Source: Catenibacillus sp964565805 (GTDB lineage Bacteria > Bacillota > Clostridia > Lachnospirales > Lachnospiraceae). Taken from it: DNA of 6,510 bases. The DNA is taken from contig CAZMGH010000070.1 in assembly GCA_964565805.1 (NCBI GenBank), positions 1-6,510 on the forward strand, given 5' to 3'. The notes beneath the pieces were generated by a model, which searched no databases, was not told the origin of the DNA, and worked only from the letters and a program-made list of their open reading frames with translations. This document shows, piece by piece, positions 1 through 6,145 of this stretch (its first letter is position 1; every line of letters starts with the position of its first letter). A program made the position numbers and the translations under genes.

Positions 1-2
1 GG

Positions 3-303
3 ATGAAGAAGATCATCAAATATGGGATTGCTTTTTGGGAAAAAGAGTGTATGGTCAATGGCACCGGTGACCGTCTGGAAGTTGCCAATTTGGGATGCGA
101 CCTTGGTCGGTTTAACGGTTGAGCCGACTGTGGGCTGATGAAGCGACAAAGCCTCTGGTGCAGGGCCGACATTTCTTGATGTGGGATGAAACGTGCTGGA
201 ATTGCCCCGCCAGGTATTTACAGAATACAATTCGGCTGAGACGCCGGAATTTAGGAAACAGGCGGATCCTCTGGATAAGGCTTATGAAGGAGCTGATGGA
301 TGA
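3..303 (+). pseudogene. Unrecognised coding relic, broken across frames
   Basis: I do not recognise a family here. Two short stretches read like protein but lie in different frames and lack a shared start. The first, 3-122, opens with ATG (MKKIIKYGIAFWEKE...) and ends GRFNG before TGA; its upstream ribosome site would lie outside the window. The second, 190-303, begins just after a TGA and reads NVLELPRQVFTEYNSAE, ending KAYEGADG before TGA. Its only candidate start is a GTG at 193 with a poor ribosome site. The TTG-initiated frame 119-307 overlaps both and has an unnatural Arg/Trp-rich composition, so I do not call it. The simplest reading is a gene that has accumulated frameshifts. The alternative is non-coding DNA with chance open frames. 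Confidence 0.3.
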
Positions 304-323
304 TTAACAGTTTTATCCCGCAG

Positions 324-367
324 TTACAAATAATTCACAGATAATTTAACGATAATTTAACGGGCAA
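324..367 (+). repeat. Four 11-bp tandem repeats, probable response-regulator operator
   Basis: Four units start at 324, 335, 346 and 357, exactly 11 bp apart. Their first six bases are TTACAA, TCACAG, TTAACG and TTAACG. The first three units all end in ATAAT; the fourth ends GGCAA. An 11-bp period puts each unit on the same face of the helix. This is the arrangement bound by PhoB/OmpR-family winged-helix regulators, and the TTAACR-like half sites resemble the TTAACA repeats of Firmicute PhoP (Pho) boxes. The array ends 2 bp before the -35 hexamer at 370, the usual place for an activator of this class. The regulator identity is inference; the periodic repeats are seen directly. Confidence 0.55.
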
Positions 368-369
368 AC

Positions 370-398
370 TTGACTGCCCTGTGGCTTAACGGTAAAAT
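370..398 (+). promoter_or_regulatory. Sigma-A promoter downstream of the 11-bp repeat array
   Basis: TTGACT (370-375) and TAAAAT (393-398) each match the sigma-A consensus at five of six positions and are separated by exactly 17 bp. Transcription would start near 405 and run into the relic frame 409-738, and possibly on through the chaperone operon at 794, since no terminator is visible between. A caution is that the same bases can be read as part of the downstream relic frame. Confidence 0.55.
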
Positions 399-408
399 GG
401 ATACATAA

Positions 409-738
409 CAGGCGGACGATACCCTTTGGCGATTTCATGAAGAAATACAGAGGATTGTCAAAGGCGCAGAGGGGAGCCCTAAATTGGATGAGGATGATAA
501 AAATTCTTACAATCAATTGGTCACTGTGGAGGCAAAAGGTAATTCGAGTACTCCGCCAAAGAATTACTGGGTCAACACCAGTGGAAACGAGCCGATCTGC
601 CGGTTGATTAAAAAAGCAGACCAGACTACGAAAGATGATATTCTATGAGCTGGAGTAGAATTGGTTCCGGGAAGCAACACGAATAGTCTAAGGTGGAAGA
701 GTTCCTTTTTTGATAGGACCTCTTACCGGCATTATTGA
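409..738 (+). pseudogene. Unrecognised gene relic with in-frame TGA
   Basis: A single reading frame runs from just after TAA (406-408) to TGA (736-738), interrupted once by TGA at 646-648. It has no ATG and no ribosome binding site. The residues look like real protein: QADDTLWRFHEEIQRIVKG near the start, NYWVNTSGNEPICRLIKK in the middle, and AGVELVPGSNTNSLRW after the internal stop. The frame upstream of the TAA is also open back to 361 (ANLTALWLNGKMDT), so the original gene may have been longer. I do not recognise the family. The absence of a start and the internal stops argue for a decayed gene, probably one once expressed from the promoter at 370-398. Confidence 0.45.
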
Positions 739-763
739 CTGTCCTGCAGTTTCATGATAAAGT
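735..763 (+). promoter_or_regulatory. Probable sigma-A promoter of the chaperone operon
   Basis: TTGACT (735-740) lies 17 bp from TAAAGT (758-763). The -10 is weak (four of six) but is preceded by TGa, giving an extended -10. Transcription would start near 770, about 24 nt before the ATG at 794, leaving room for the AAAGGAG ribosome site at 779-785. No CIRCE inverted repeat (TTAGCACTC-N9-GAGTGCTAA) is present here, so HrcA control is not indicated. Confidence 0.45.
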
Positions 764-793
764 GGATAAAAATGCATCAAAGGAGATATAGCC

Positions 794-1399
794 ATGTTTG
801 GAAGAAAAAAGAAGAGGGATGATGTGCAGGAGGCTCTTCTTAAAGAATTCAGCAGCGGTATGAATGAACTTAGCAGCGGCCTGAATGGACTGAACGGCAG
901 GTTGGATGAATTGAGCCAAAATTTTGACAAGCTGGATACCGGTCTGAAAGAATGGGAAAAGACTATGCGTTCACAGTCGGATTCTCTGGAGGATCTGCTG
1001 GATACTATGGAGGAACAGAGTAAAGGAGAAACGGAGCTTGAACAGCGACTGTCGGAATCCTCCAAAAGAGAGCAGGCGCTGCTGGATCTGGTATGTCTTA
1101 TGAGAGATCAGATGGAAATGATCCATCGGCGGCTGTCGGATGATGCTGCCTGGTCCGGCCAGTTTGCCATGATGGAACGGGAGACCGGAAAGCTATTGCG
1201 CAATGCGGGGATCCAGGAAACAGGCATTGTGGGCGAACCGGTGGACTACGAGATTCATCAGGTGCTGGAAGCAGTAGAGACAGATCAAATAAATCAGAAT
1301 CATACAGTGGCATGTGTGTATAGCCATGGAAGAATCTATTGCGGACGGACGCTGAGCAAGGCGAAGGTCTCTGCATATCGGTTAAAGTTAGAAAGCTAA
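794..1399 (+). CDS. grpE: GrpE-like nucleotide exchange factor with long coiled coil
   Basis: A 201-residue cytoplasmic protein, predicted to release ADP from the Hsp70 encoded next to it. The C-terminal part matches the GrpE beta domain: a GEPVDYEIHQVL motif at about 147-158 (family pattern GxPFDPNxHxA), VETD at 161-164, and GRTLSKAKV at 184-192 (family GRxLRPAxV). Residues about 95-140 (LLDLVCLMRDQMEMIHRRL and the helix after it) fit the GrpE four-helix region. The N-terminal half is a basic head (MFGRKKKR) followed by a long helix with regular heptads at 20-54, matching GrpE's dimerising coiled coil. It is divergent and not certain to be the housekeeping GrpE. The start is fixed by AAAGGAG at 779-785, 8 nt upstream. 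It is first of three genes, 42 nt before the Hsp70 gene. The family is recognised from the C-terminal half only. Confidence 0.8.
   Translation: MFGRKKKRDDVQEALLKEFSSGMNELSSGLNGLNGRLDELSQNFDKLDTGLKEWEKTMRSQSDSLEDLLDTMEEQSKGETELEQRLSESSKREQALLDLVCLMRDQMEMIHRRLSDDAAWSGQFAMMERETGKLLRNAGIQETGIVGEPVDYEIHQVLEAVETDQINQNHTVACVYSHGRIYCGRTLSKAKVSAYRLKLES
851..955 (+). repeat. Five 21-bp units encoding perfect heptads
   Basis: Within the GrpE-like gene, residues 20-54 split into five seven-residue units: SSGMNEL, SSGLNGL, NGRLDEL, SQNFDKL and DTGLKEW. Hydrophobic residues fill positions 4 and 7 of every unit (M/L, L/L, L/L, F/L, L/W). The first two 21-bp DNA units are nearly identical, which suggests growth by tandem duplication. 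At protein level this is a canonical parallel coiled coil. Confidence 0.6.
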
Positions 1400-1441
1400 A
1401 AAGAATTCGGCTGAAAACAACGAAGGAGAAGAAATCAGAAC

Positions 1442-3145
1442 ATGGATAAACAGGATATTATTATTGGAATTGATCTTGGAACAACGACTACAGAAGCGGC
1501 AGTGTATCGGAATGGTAAGGCAGAGATGATTCCTTCCTTTGACGGCTCTTTTGCGATTCCTTCAGCTGTGGGAATTGATGACAACGGGAATTTTGTCGTT
1601 GGAGAAAAGGCAAAGGCCCAGTATGTGTTAGCCCCTGAGCGGACAGCTATTGAGATTAAAAGGAAAATCGGGACAGATGAAAGAATCCGTTTGGGCAAAC
1701 GAGAGTATACGGCAGTGGAGCTGTCCGCGAAGATCCTGGAGTATGTGAAGCGGTATGCGGAAGAGTATCTGGGCATGCCGGTAAGCCGGGCGGTAATCTC
1801 CGTGCCGGCATATTTTGATGACAGGCAGCGTCGTGAGACAGCGGAGGCAGGAAGACAGGCAGGGTTTGTTGTAGAGCGTATCCTCAATGAGCCAACGGCC
1901 GCGGCCCTTAGCTATGGGATCAGCCACCTGGAAGAAGAAAGTCACGTTCTGGTTTATGACTTTGGTGGGGGAACTTTTGATGTGACAGTGTTGGAGCTGT
2001 TTGGCGGTGTTTTGGAGGTTAAAGCCACGGGAGGCGATAACCGGCTGGGAGGTAAAGATTTTGATCAGTGCCTGATCCAGTGGCTGGAAGATCGTTTTGA
2101 AAAGAAGTACGGAATCCGTCTGAAAGGAGATGTGTATGCGGCATCCCGGCTGAAGGAAGCGGCGGAAAAGTGTAAGATCACCCTAAGTACCCAGGAAGAA
2201 GCACAGGTGTCGGTTCCTATGCTGACAGAAAAGGATGGCGTCCCCCTTGGTCTGGAGGAATTGGTTTCCCGGGAGCTGTTTGAGTCATTAATTGAGAAAG
2301 AATTAAAACGTACACAGGGGCCTCTTCAGATTGCTCTGGGAGACGGAAAGATTTCACCGGAAGATCTTGACATGGTGCTGCTGGCGGGAGGTTCCACCCG
2401 GATTCCCCTGGTAAAAAAGCAGATCCGTGAGCAGCTGGGAAAGGAGCCTTCATCGGCAATCCATCCGGATTACAGCATCGCGGAAGGCGCCGCGGTACAG
2501 GCGGGAATAATCAGCGGAGCAGTAGAAGAAGATGACAGTCTGGTTATGACGGATGTTAATCCTTATACGCTGGGAATCCGCGTCATGGACGAGTTCAGTG
2601 ATAACCGGATGAGCGTCATCATTCCAAGAAATGTGACGATTCCTGTGACGCGCAAGGAGCGGTACTATACCAGCTGGGACGGCCAGCATACGGCGGCCAT
2701 TGAAGTATATCAGGGCGATCACAGAACGGTTGACAGAAACTATCTTGTAGGCAAGTTTGACATTAGCGGGATTCCCCCGGCTCCGGCTGGGAAGGAGGAG
2801 ATTGATGTTTCTTTTTCCTATAATCTGGATGGTATTTTACAGGTTTCCGCCACAGTGGTGAGTACAGGAAATGAAGCTTCCGTGACGATCCATATGACGG
2901 GAGAAAATGTCAAAGCAGATGTTGGGGGCTGGAAACAGTCGCCCATCGCAGGTAGTTTCCGCGCGCTGATCAGAAGGGCGGAAAAACTGGAAAAAGCGGC
3001 ATCGGTCCGGAATGACAAGGAACTGGCGCAGGATCTAGAAGAGATCCTGTATGAGCTGAAACTTGCTATTTGCCAGGCAGATCAGGAGCTTGCAGAGTAT
3101 CTGGGGGATGAGCTGAGAGATTGCCTGGATGAGGAAGGCAGGTAA
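1442..3145 (+). CDS. hscC: HscC-type Hsp70 chaperone
   Basis: A 567-residue ATP-dependent Hsp70, shorter than DnaK (about 610-640). The nucleotide-binding domain spans about 1-365: GIDLGTTTT (9-17), catalytic Lys73 in IKRKIG, VPAYF (121-125), ILNEPTAAALSYGI (147-160), YDFGGGTFDVT (172-182), and LLAGGSTRIP (313-322). The linker LVMTDVNPYTLG (367-378) has the DVxPYxLG form I associate with HscC rather than DnaK's VLLLDVTPLSLG. The substrate-binding beta domain covers about 380-490 (VYQGDH, GIPPAPAG, and FSYNLDGILQVSA). The lid is cut to about 70 residues, with no DnaK-type acidic tail. About 25 residues are missing after Lys73 compared with DnaK (from memory of the family). In E. coli, HscC works with J proteins of the DjlB/DjlC type and is reported to be independent of GrpE, so a GrpE-like neighbour is notable. 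The AAGGAG site at 1423-1428 is 13 nt from ATG, rather far. The next gene starts 2 nt after the stop. Confidence 0.88.
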   Translation: MDKQDIIIGIDLGTTTTEAAVYRNGKAEMIPSFDGSFAIPSAVGIDDNGNFVVGEKAKAQYVLAPERTAIEIKRKIGTDERIRLGKREYTAVELSAKILEYVKRYAEEYLGMPVSRAVISVPAYFDDRQRRETAEAGRQAGFVVERILNEPTAAALSYGISHLEEESHVLVYDFGGGTFDVTVLELFGGVLEVKATGGDNRLGGKDFDQCLIQWLEDRFEKKYGIRLKGDVYAASRLKEAAEKCKITLSTQEEAQVSVPMLTEKDGVPLGLEELVSRELFESLIEKELKRTQGPLQIALGDGKISPEDLDMVLLAGGSTRIPLVKKQIREQLGKEPSSAIHPDYSIAEGAAVQAGIISGAVEEDDSLVMTDVNPYTLGIRVMDEFSDNRMSVIIPRNVTIPVTRKERYYTSWDGQHTAAIEVYQGDHRTVDRNYLVGKFDISGIPPAPAGKEEIDVSFSYNLDGILQVSATVVSTGNEASVTIHMTGENVKADVGGWKQSPIAGSFRALIRRAEKLEKAASVRNDKELAQDLEEILYELKLAICQADQELAEYLGDELRDCLDEEGR

Positions 3146-3147
3146 AA

Positions 3148-4575
3148 ATGGAAGATTATTATAAAATATTGGAGCTTCAGCCAGGCGCATCCCAGGAGGA
3201 AATAAAAAAAGCCTACTTTCGTCTGGTGCGCCAACACCGTCCGGAAAGAGAACCGGAGCGTTTTCAGGAGATTCGGCGGGCGTATGAATTACTGAAAACA
3301 GACAAAAAGGAATTGCCCAAAAGCCTTGCGCTGCGGGTTCCTCAGGATCCTATGGGGCAGCGGATGTTCCAGCAGGTGGAAGAAAGCTTCCGGCAGAAAA
3401 ATTACAGCCTTACCATACGGACAGCGGAGGAAGGAATACGTATCTTCGGCCCCTGTTCCGGCTATGTATATTTCCTGGCGCTGGCACAGAGGATCGAAGG
3501 GCAGACGGGAAAATCTGTAAAAAATCTGGAATCGCTGACGGAGGATTTTCCAGAAAATGTAGATTTCCAGAAAGAACTGGCACTTTCTTTTTTTGAAAGA
3601 GGCTACGGGAAGAAAGCTTTTGCTGCTTTTGAAAAGGCATATAAAATGGGCTGCCGGGATTCAGAGTTTCTTTTAAACTACGGTCTTTGCTGCGAAGAAC
3701 GTGGATGTCAGGAAAATGGCATACAAGTTTTGAAAGAATTGATCCAGGAAGAAAAAAGAAAAAATCCACGGGAGATTGAAGTGCTGTTAAATGCCTATTG
3801 CGGGCTGTTGAGCTTTGGCATAAAGGACCCTCAGCATCTTTTTGAAGATACGGCAGCAGAGATGTCGGATTTCTTGACGGAATCCGGTGTTTTGCTGGAA
3901 CCCCATGAGGACGATCTATTTCAGATTGTTACCACTTCAGGAGTTGCAGGCCTGCATAGATCAATATCTGACAGTAAAAAGCAAGATCATGTCAGTCTTG
4001 AGTCTGTGCATAAAGCCATTGGTATGCTGTTGAAAACTCTGCGAAAGGTCCTTCCGGATGCAGGGGAAGAGTGGGATGAGGCAGAAAAACAGATAAATAT
4101 TCTTGCAATACAGAGTGATCCGGATTTATCTGATGCTATGAAAGCAATGGCGGACGTGTATTATGATCCTTATGAAGAGTACCTGGCGGACAGTCAGTTT
4201 TACCGTTTTATCCAGACAGACTGCAGACTGTGTGTTCTGGAAGAATGGCCGGAAAACAAAAAGGAACTGGAGCTTTTGAAGGAAAGATACCCGGAGGTTT
4301 ACAATTCTGTGGAAGAGGTTGTCAGGACGTTTGAAAATACCAATATAGATCGGTTGAGGGATATGCTTTTAAAGGATTATGACCGGCTGGACAGGTATTA
4401 TTCTGGATATTATTATAAAAAATATCCTCATCGAAAACCGGGACAAAATATCCAGGCATGGGACAGTGACATGGAGGGCACCTTCCGGAGAGCAGGAAAG
4501 AAGATCGGAAGAAATGATCCGTGTCCTTGTGGCAGCGGGAAGAAATATAAAAACTGCTGCGGCAGGAATAGGTAG
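3148..4575 (+). CDS. J-domain protein with TPR-like helices and SEC-C zinc motif
   Basis: A 475-residue predicted cytoplasmic co-chaperone of the adjacent Hsp70. Residues 1-50 form a J domain (EDYYKILELQPGASQEEIKKAYFRL, then RFQEIRRAYELL). The invariant HPD of DnaJ aligns with R31-P32-E33, preceded by His30, so the Hsp70-stimulating tripeptide is altered. DnaJ's Gly/Phe and CxxCxGxG zinc regions are absent. Residues about 72-220 are helical and TPR-like (for example FLALAQRIEGQTGKSVKNL and KKAFAAFEKAYKMG), a likely client or partner surface. Residues about 230-450 are unrecognised, acidic and aromatic-rich. The C-terminus holds a SEC-C motif, GRNDPCPCGSGKKYKNCCG (454-472), with Cys459, 461, 470 and 471 as zinc ligands. 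The architecture and length resemble the J proteins paired with E. coli HscC. GAGGAAGG (3131-3138) inside the upstream gene and the 2-nt gap indicate translational coupling. No clear terminator follows. Confidence 0.85.
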   Translation: MEDYYKILELQPGASQEEIKKAYFRLVRQHRPEREPERFQEIRRAYELLKTDKKELPKSLALRVPQDPMGQRMFQQVEESFRQKNYSLTIRTAEEGIRIFGPCSGYVYFLALAQRIEGQTGKSVKNLESLTEDFPENVDFQKELALSFFERGYGKKAFAAFEKAYKMGCRDSEFLLNYGLCCEERGCQENGIQVLKELIQEEKRKNPREIEVLLNAYCGLLSFGIKDPQHLFEDTAAEMSDFLTESGVLLEPHEDDLFQIVTTSGVAGLHRSISDSKKQDHVSLESVHKAIGMLLKTLRKVLPDAGEEWDEAEKQINILAIQSDPDLSDAMKAMADVYYDPYEEYLADSQFYRFIQTDCRLCVLEEWPENKKELELLKERYPEVYNSVEEVVRTFENTNIDRLRDMLLKDYDRLDRYYSGYYYKKYPHRKPGQNIQAWDSDMEGTFRRAGKKIGRNDPCPCGSGKKYKNCCGRNR

Positions 4576-4636
4576 GGCGTGTGGGAAGAACAACTGTCTT
4601 TAGCGATGTATATAGTTGTAGGTATACCTGCAGGGA

Positions 4637-4915
4637 TCAGATGCCATCCAACCGATCGTGGAAATAAATGTCGTATGTTTTCGCGCTGCACTCCAGATAG
4701 TGTGCCATTTGGGAAAGCACGGTAATATAGTCCAGCTTAAAGGGCAGATCCTTGTCCAGATCCGGATTGCTCCAGGAGCTGCCGGAAAATGTCCGCTTTC
4801 ACTGGTCATTCCGAATATCCTTTTTTCCTAGATTTGTGGTGAGAGGATTTTGTTCGTGTTTTACAAACTCTAAAGAGGCGTAATAGCTCTTTAGGTCGAT
4901 AGCAGTATATGTCCC
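4637..4915 (-). pseudogene. Y-family DNA polymerase (UmuC/DinB-type) relic
   Basis: Read on the - strand, one frame of 92 codons carries two collinear pieces of a Y-family translesion polymerase. The first, GTYTAIDLKSYYASLEFV followed by NPLTTNL (codons 1-29), matches the N-terminal palm motif IDLKSFYASVE, with a catalytic Asp and an aromatic steric gate. After TGA at codon 39 comes FSGSSWSNPDLD, then LDYITVLSQMAHYLE and TYDIY (codons 43-84). These correspond to the family's FTGSS...LDYIxAPPRMAxYMEYSTxIYxIY segment. By memory of the family, roughly 45 residues between the pieces are missing, and everything after the second piece is absent, including the SIDE active-site motif. No start codon precedes it; TAA lies directly upstream. 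It begins 4 nt after the SDR stop. A nonfunctional remnant with high confidence; UmuC versus DinB is less certain. Confidence 0.82.
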
Positions 4916-4919
4916 TTAA

Positions 4920-5720
4920 TTACTGTTTTTGGAAAATTCTTCTTATAACATCCCATGCCGGCATTAACAGTCGGTGAGGGATAAATTTAGACACAAGGCG
5001 GTGCAGGCCGCATATAATACCCGGGGTAGAGACAGAAAGCCCCAGTGACGCGTCTCTCATTGCCCAGGCGGCTACGTTTTTGGCTCTGGAAGCCAGTGGA
5101 AAATAACGGACTGCCGGTTTGGCGTCGGAAATCATTGAAATATTTTTTGCGCTAGGTATAAATTCTGTGTCCTTGATCCAATAGGGACATACGGCGGTGA
5201 CTATAATGCCTTTGGGAAAAAGCTCTACATGGAGGGAACGGCTGTAGCTCAGTAAGAATGCTTTTGTTGCCGCGTATACCCCAAGATCATTTAAAGGCAT
5301 AAAGGCTGCCGTAGAGCAGATTTCAAGGATATGGCTGCCTTTTTTCGTGTAGGGCAGTGAGAGTTGGGTCATATCCATAGCGGCTTTACAGTTTAACAGG
5401 ACCATATCGTCCAGAACTTTTCTGGGAATTTCTTCGTTCGGCCCCATTTTACCAAATCCGGCGCAATTGATCAGCCACCGGATGTCCGGCTTTTCTTCAT
5501 CCAGGAGCTTTTTGTAGGTTTCAATATGTTCATCAAGGGTAAGATCCATAGATATAGGGCGGAGCACTGCCGAACTGGAAATCTTTTTTGCAAGAGCCTT
5601 CATAGGATCCAGGCGCCGGGCAATCATCCATATTTCATCCAGATCCTGCCGTCTGGCCAGACGGCGTACAAACTGAACGCCCAGACCGCTGGACGCTCCG
5701 GTAATAACAGCGATTCGCAT
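4920..5720 (-). CDS. Short-chain dehydrogenase/reductase (SDR)
   Basis: A 266-residue classical SDR, a soluble NAD(P)(H)-dependent oxidoreductase of unknown substrate. Landmarks are the Rossmann glycine motif TGASSGLG (7-14), Asp59 in MDLT, NCAG (85-88, usually NNAG), Asn110, catalytic Ser136 (ICSTAAF), and the Tyr149-x3-Lys153 pair (YAATK). VCPYWIKDTEF at 177-187 replaces the usual PG after the active site. An Arg-Arg pair at 35-36 after the second beta strand hints at NADP preference (inference). Length is typical of the family. The hydrophobic C-terminal stretch (about 228-258) may pack on the core or associate with membrane. The start at 5720 is set by AAAGGAGGG (plus-strand 5726-5734), 5 nt upstream. 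It is monocistronic, apart from the decayed polymerase gene downstream, and convergent with the chaperone operon. Confidence 0.9.
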   Translation of the reverse strand: MRIAVITGASSGLGVQFVRRLARRQDLDEIWMIARRLDPMKALAKKISSSAVLRPISMDLTLDEHIETYKKLLDEEKPDIRWLINCAGFGKMGPNEEIPRKVLDDMVLLNCKAAMDMTQLSLPYTKKGSHILEICSTAAFMPLNDLGVYAATKAFLLSYSRSLHVELFPKGIIVTAVCPYWIKDTEFIPSAKNISMISDAKPAVRYFPLASRAKNVAAWAMRDASLGLSVSTPGIICGLHRLVSKFIPHRLLMPAWDVIRRIFQKQ

Positions 5721-5788
5721 GGTATCCCTCCTTTAAATCGATGTGACAGTAAATCAGCGTAAACGTTGGGATGGTTACTTGTATATAT

Positions 5789-5797
5789 AATATACCA
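5789..5797 (-). promoter_or_regulatory. Extended -10 promoter of the SDR gene
   Basis: On the - strand, TGG is followed by TATATT (five of six to consensus), forming an extended -10. No good -35 is seen 16-18 bp upstream. Transcription would start near 5782, giving a leader of about 60 nt before the ATG at 5720. A perfect TATAAT also occurs on the + strand at 5786-5791, but it has no -35. Confidence 0.45.
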
Positions 5798-5876
5798 CGA
5801 CTTGGGGATTTTAGACAGATTTTATTGCAGAAGACAGATAAACTGTTGCCAGCAATCACCCTGAATCAAAATATGA

Positions 5877-5902
5877 AGAAAAAAACCAGAAACTTTTTTT
5901 CT
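5877..5902. repeat. A/T inverted repeat
   Basis: AGAAAAAAA (5877-5885) and TTTTTTTCT (5894-5902) form a perfect 9-bp stem around an 8-nt loop. The stem is almost all A-T, so it is a poor terminator. It sits between the SDR promoter and the + strand promoter at 5912-5920 and could simply be an A-tract/T-tract pair. Confidence 0.3.
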
Positions 5903-5911
5903 ACTCATAAA

Positions 5912-5920
5912 TGCTATACT
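5912..5920 (+). promoter_or_regulatory. Extended -10 promoter element
   Basis: TGC followed by TATACT (five of six to consensus) makes an extended -10, with a T-tract (5894-5900) rather than a recognisable -35 upstream. Start would be near 5927. The only product visible downstream before the tRNA promoter is the uncertain small frame at 5925-6038. Confidence 0.35.
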
Positions 5921-5924
5921 TAAT

Positions 5925-6038
5925 ATGGATCAAAAGAATACGGATCCGGATAGGAGTAAGATTTCCTTGGAAAAGACGGAAATGCTCCTCAAGATATTCG
6001 CGGAGTACATATGGAGCTTGGTAAGATCTATATTGTAG
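5925..6038 (+). CDS. Uncertain 37-residue ORF
   Basis: ATG at 5925 opens a 37-codon frame (MDQKNTDPDRSKISLEK, ending EYIWSLVRSIL) with no ribosome site before it. Within the frame, AGGAG at 5952-5956 lies 10 nt before a TTG (5967), which would give a 23-residue peptide with a hydrophobic, amphipathic end. A second frame also ends plausibly (ELGKIYIVAL before TAA at 6045), so this may instead be decayed coding DNA. I do not recognise any family. The remainder of 5800-6108 is AT-rich and shows no other gene. Confidence 0.18.
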   Translation: MDQKNTDPDRSKISLEKTEMLLKIFAEYIWSLVRSIL

Positions 6039-6108
6039 CGCTGTAATTGTGAAAAAATTCACCAAAAATATAAGTTATTTTCTCGATTTTAGCAAAAAAA
6101 TTCTGGTA

Positions 6109-6136
6109 TTGATTTTTTATTTCAAAGTGATATAAT
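6109..6136 (+). promoter_or_regulatory. Promoter of the tRNA-Val gene
   Basis: TTGATT (6109-6114) and a perfect TATAAT (6131-6136) are 16 bp apart, with TGa just before the -10 making it extended. Transcription would start near 6143, about 3 nt before the mature tRNA 5' end at 6146, so the leader is very short. Confidence 0.75.
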
Positions 6137-6145
6137 GAGACACAT

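Noticed and set aside
119..307. 62-codon + strand ORF with TTG start
   Set aside because: It has no ribosome site and an Arg/Trp/Cys-rich unnatural composition, and it overlaps a more protein-like frame at 190-303.
700..793. CIRCE (HrcA) operator before the chaperone operon
   Set aside because: I looked for TTAGCACTC-N9-GAGTGCTAA and found no match.
688..1065. 125-codon - strand ORF opposite the GrpE-like gene
   Set aside because: It is Ser/Pro-rich shadow translation of the coiled-coil codons; the + strand gene has a ribosome site and recognisable family motifs.
4379..4603. 74-codon + strand ORF overlapping the end of the J-protein gene
   Set aside because: It is an out-of-frame shadow; the SEC-C motif fixes the correct frame.
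4617..4632. Palindrome around GGTATACC after the chaperone operon
   Set aside because: It has no loop and no following T-run, so it is not a terminator; no regulator can be named.
4600..4809. 69-codon - strand ORF
   Set aside because: It is a frame shadow of the polymerase relic; the true frame carries the Y-family motifs.
4870..4894. 8-bp inverted repeat CTAAAGAG/CTCTTTAG as an SDR terminator
   Set aside because: It has a weak AT-rich stem and no T-run on either strand, and it lies inside the polymerase motif codons, so it is probably coincidental.
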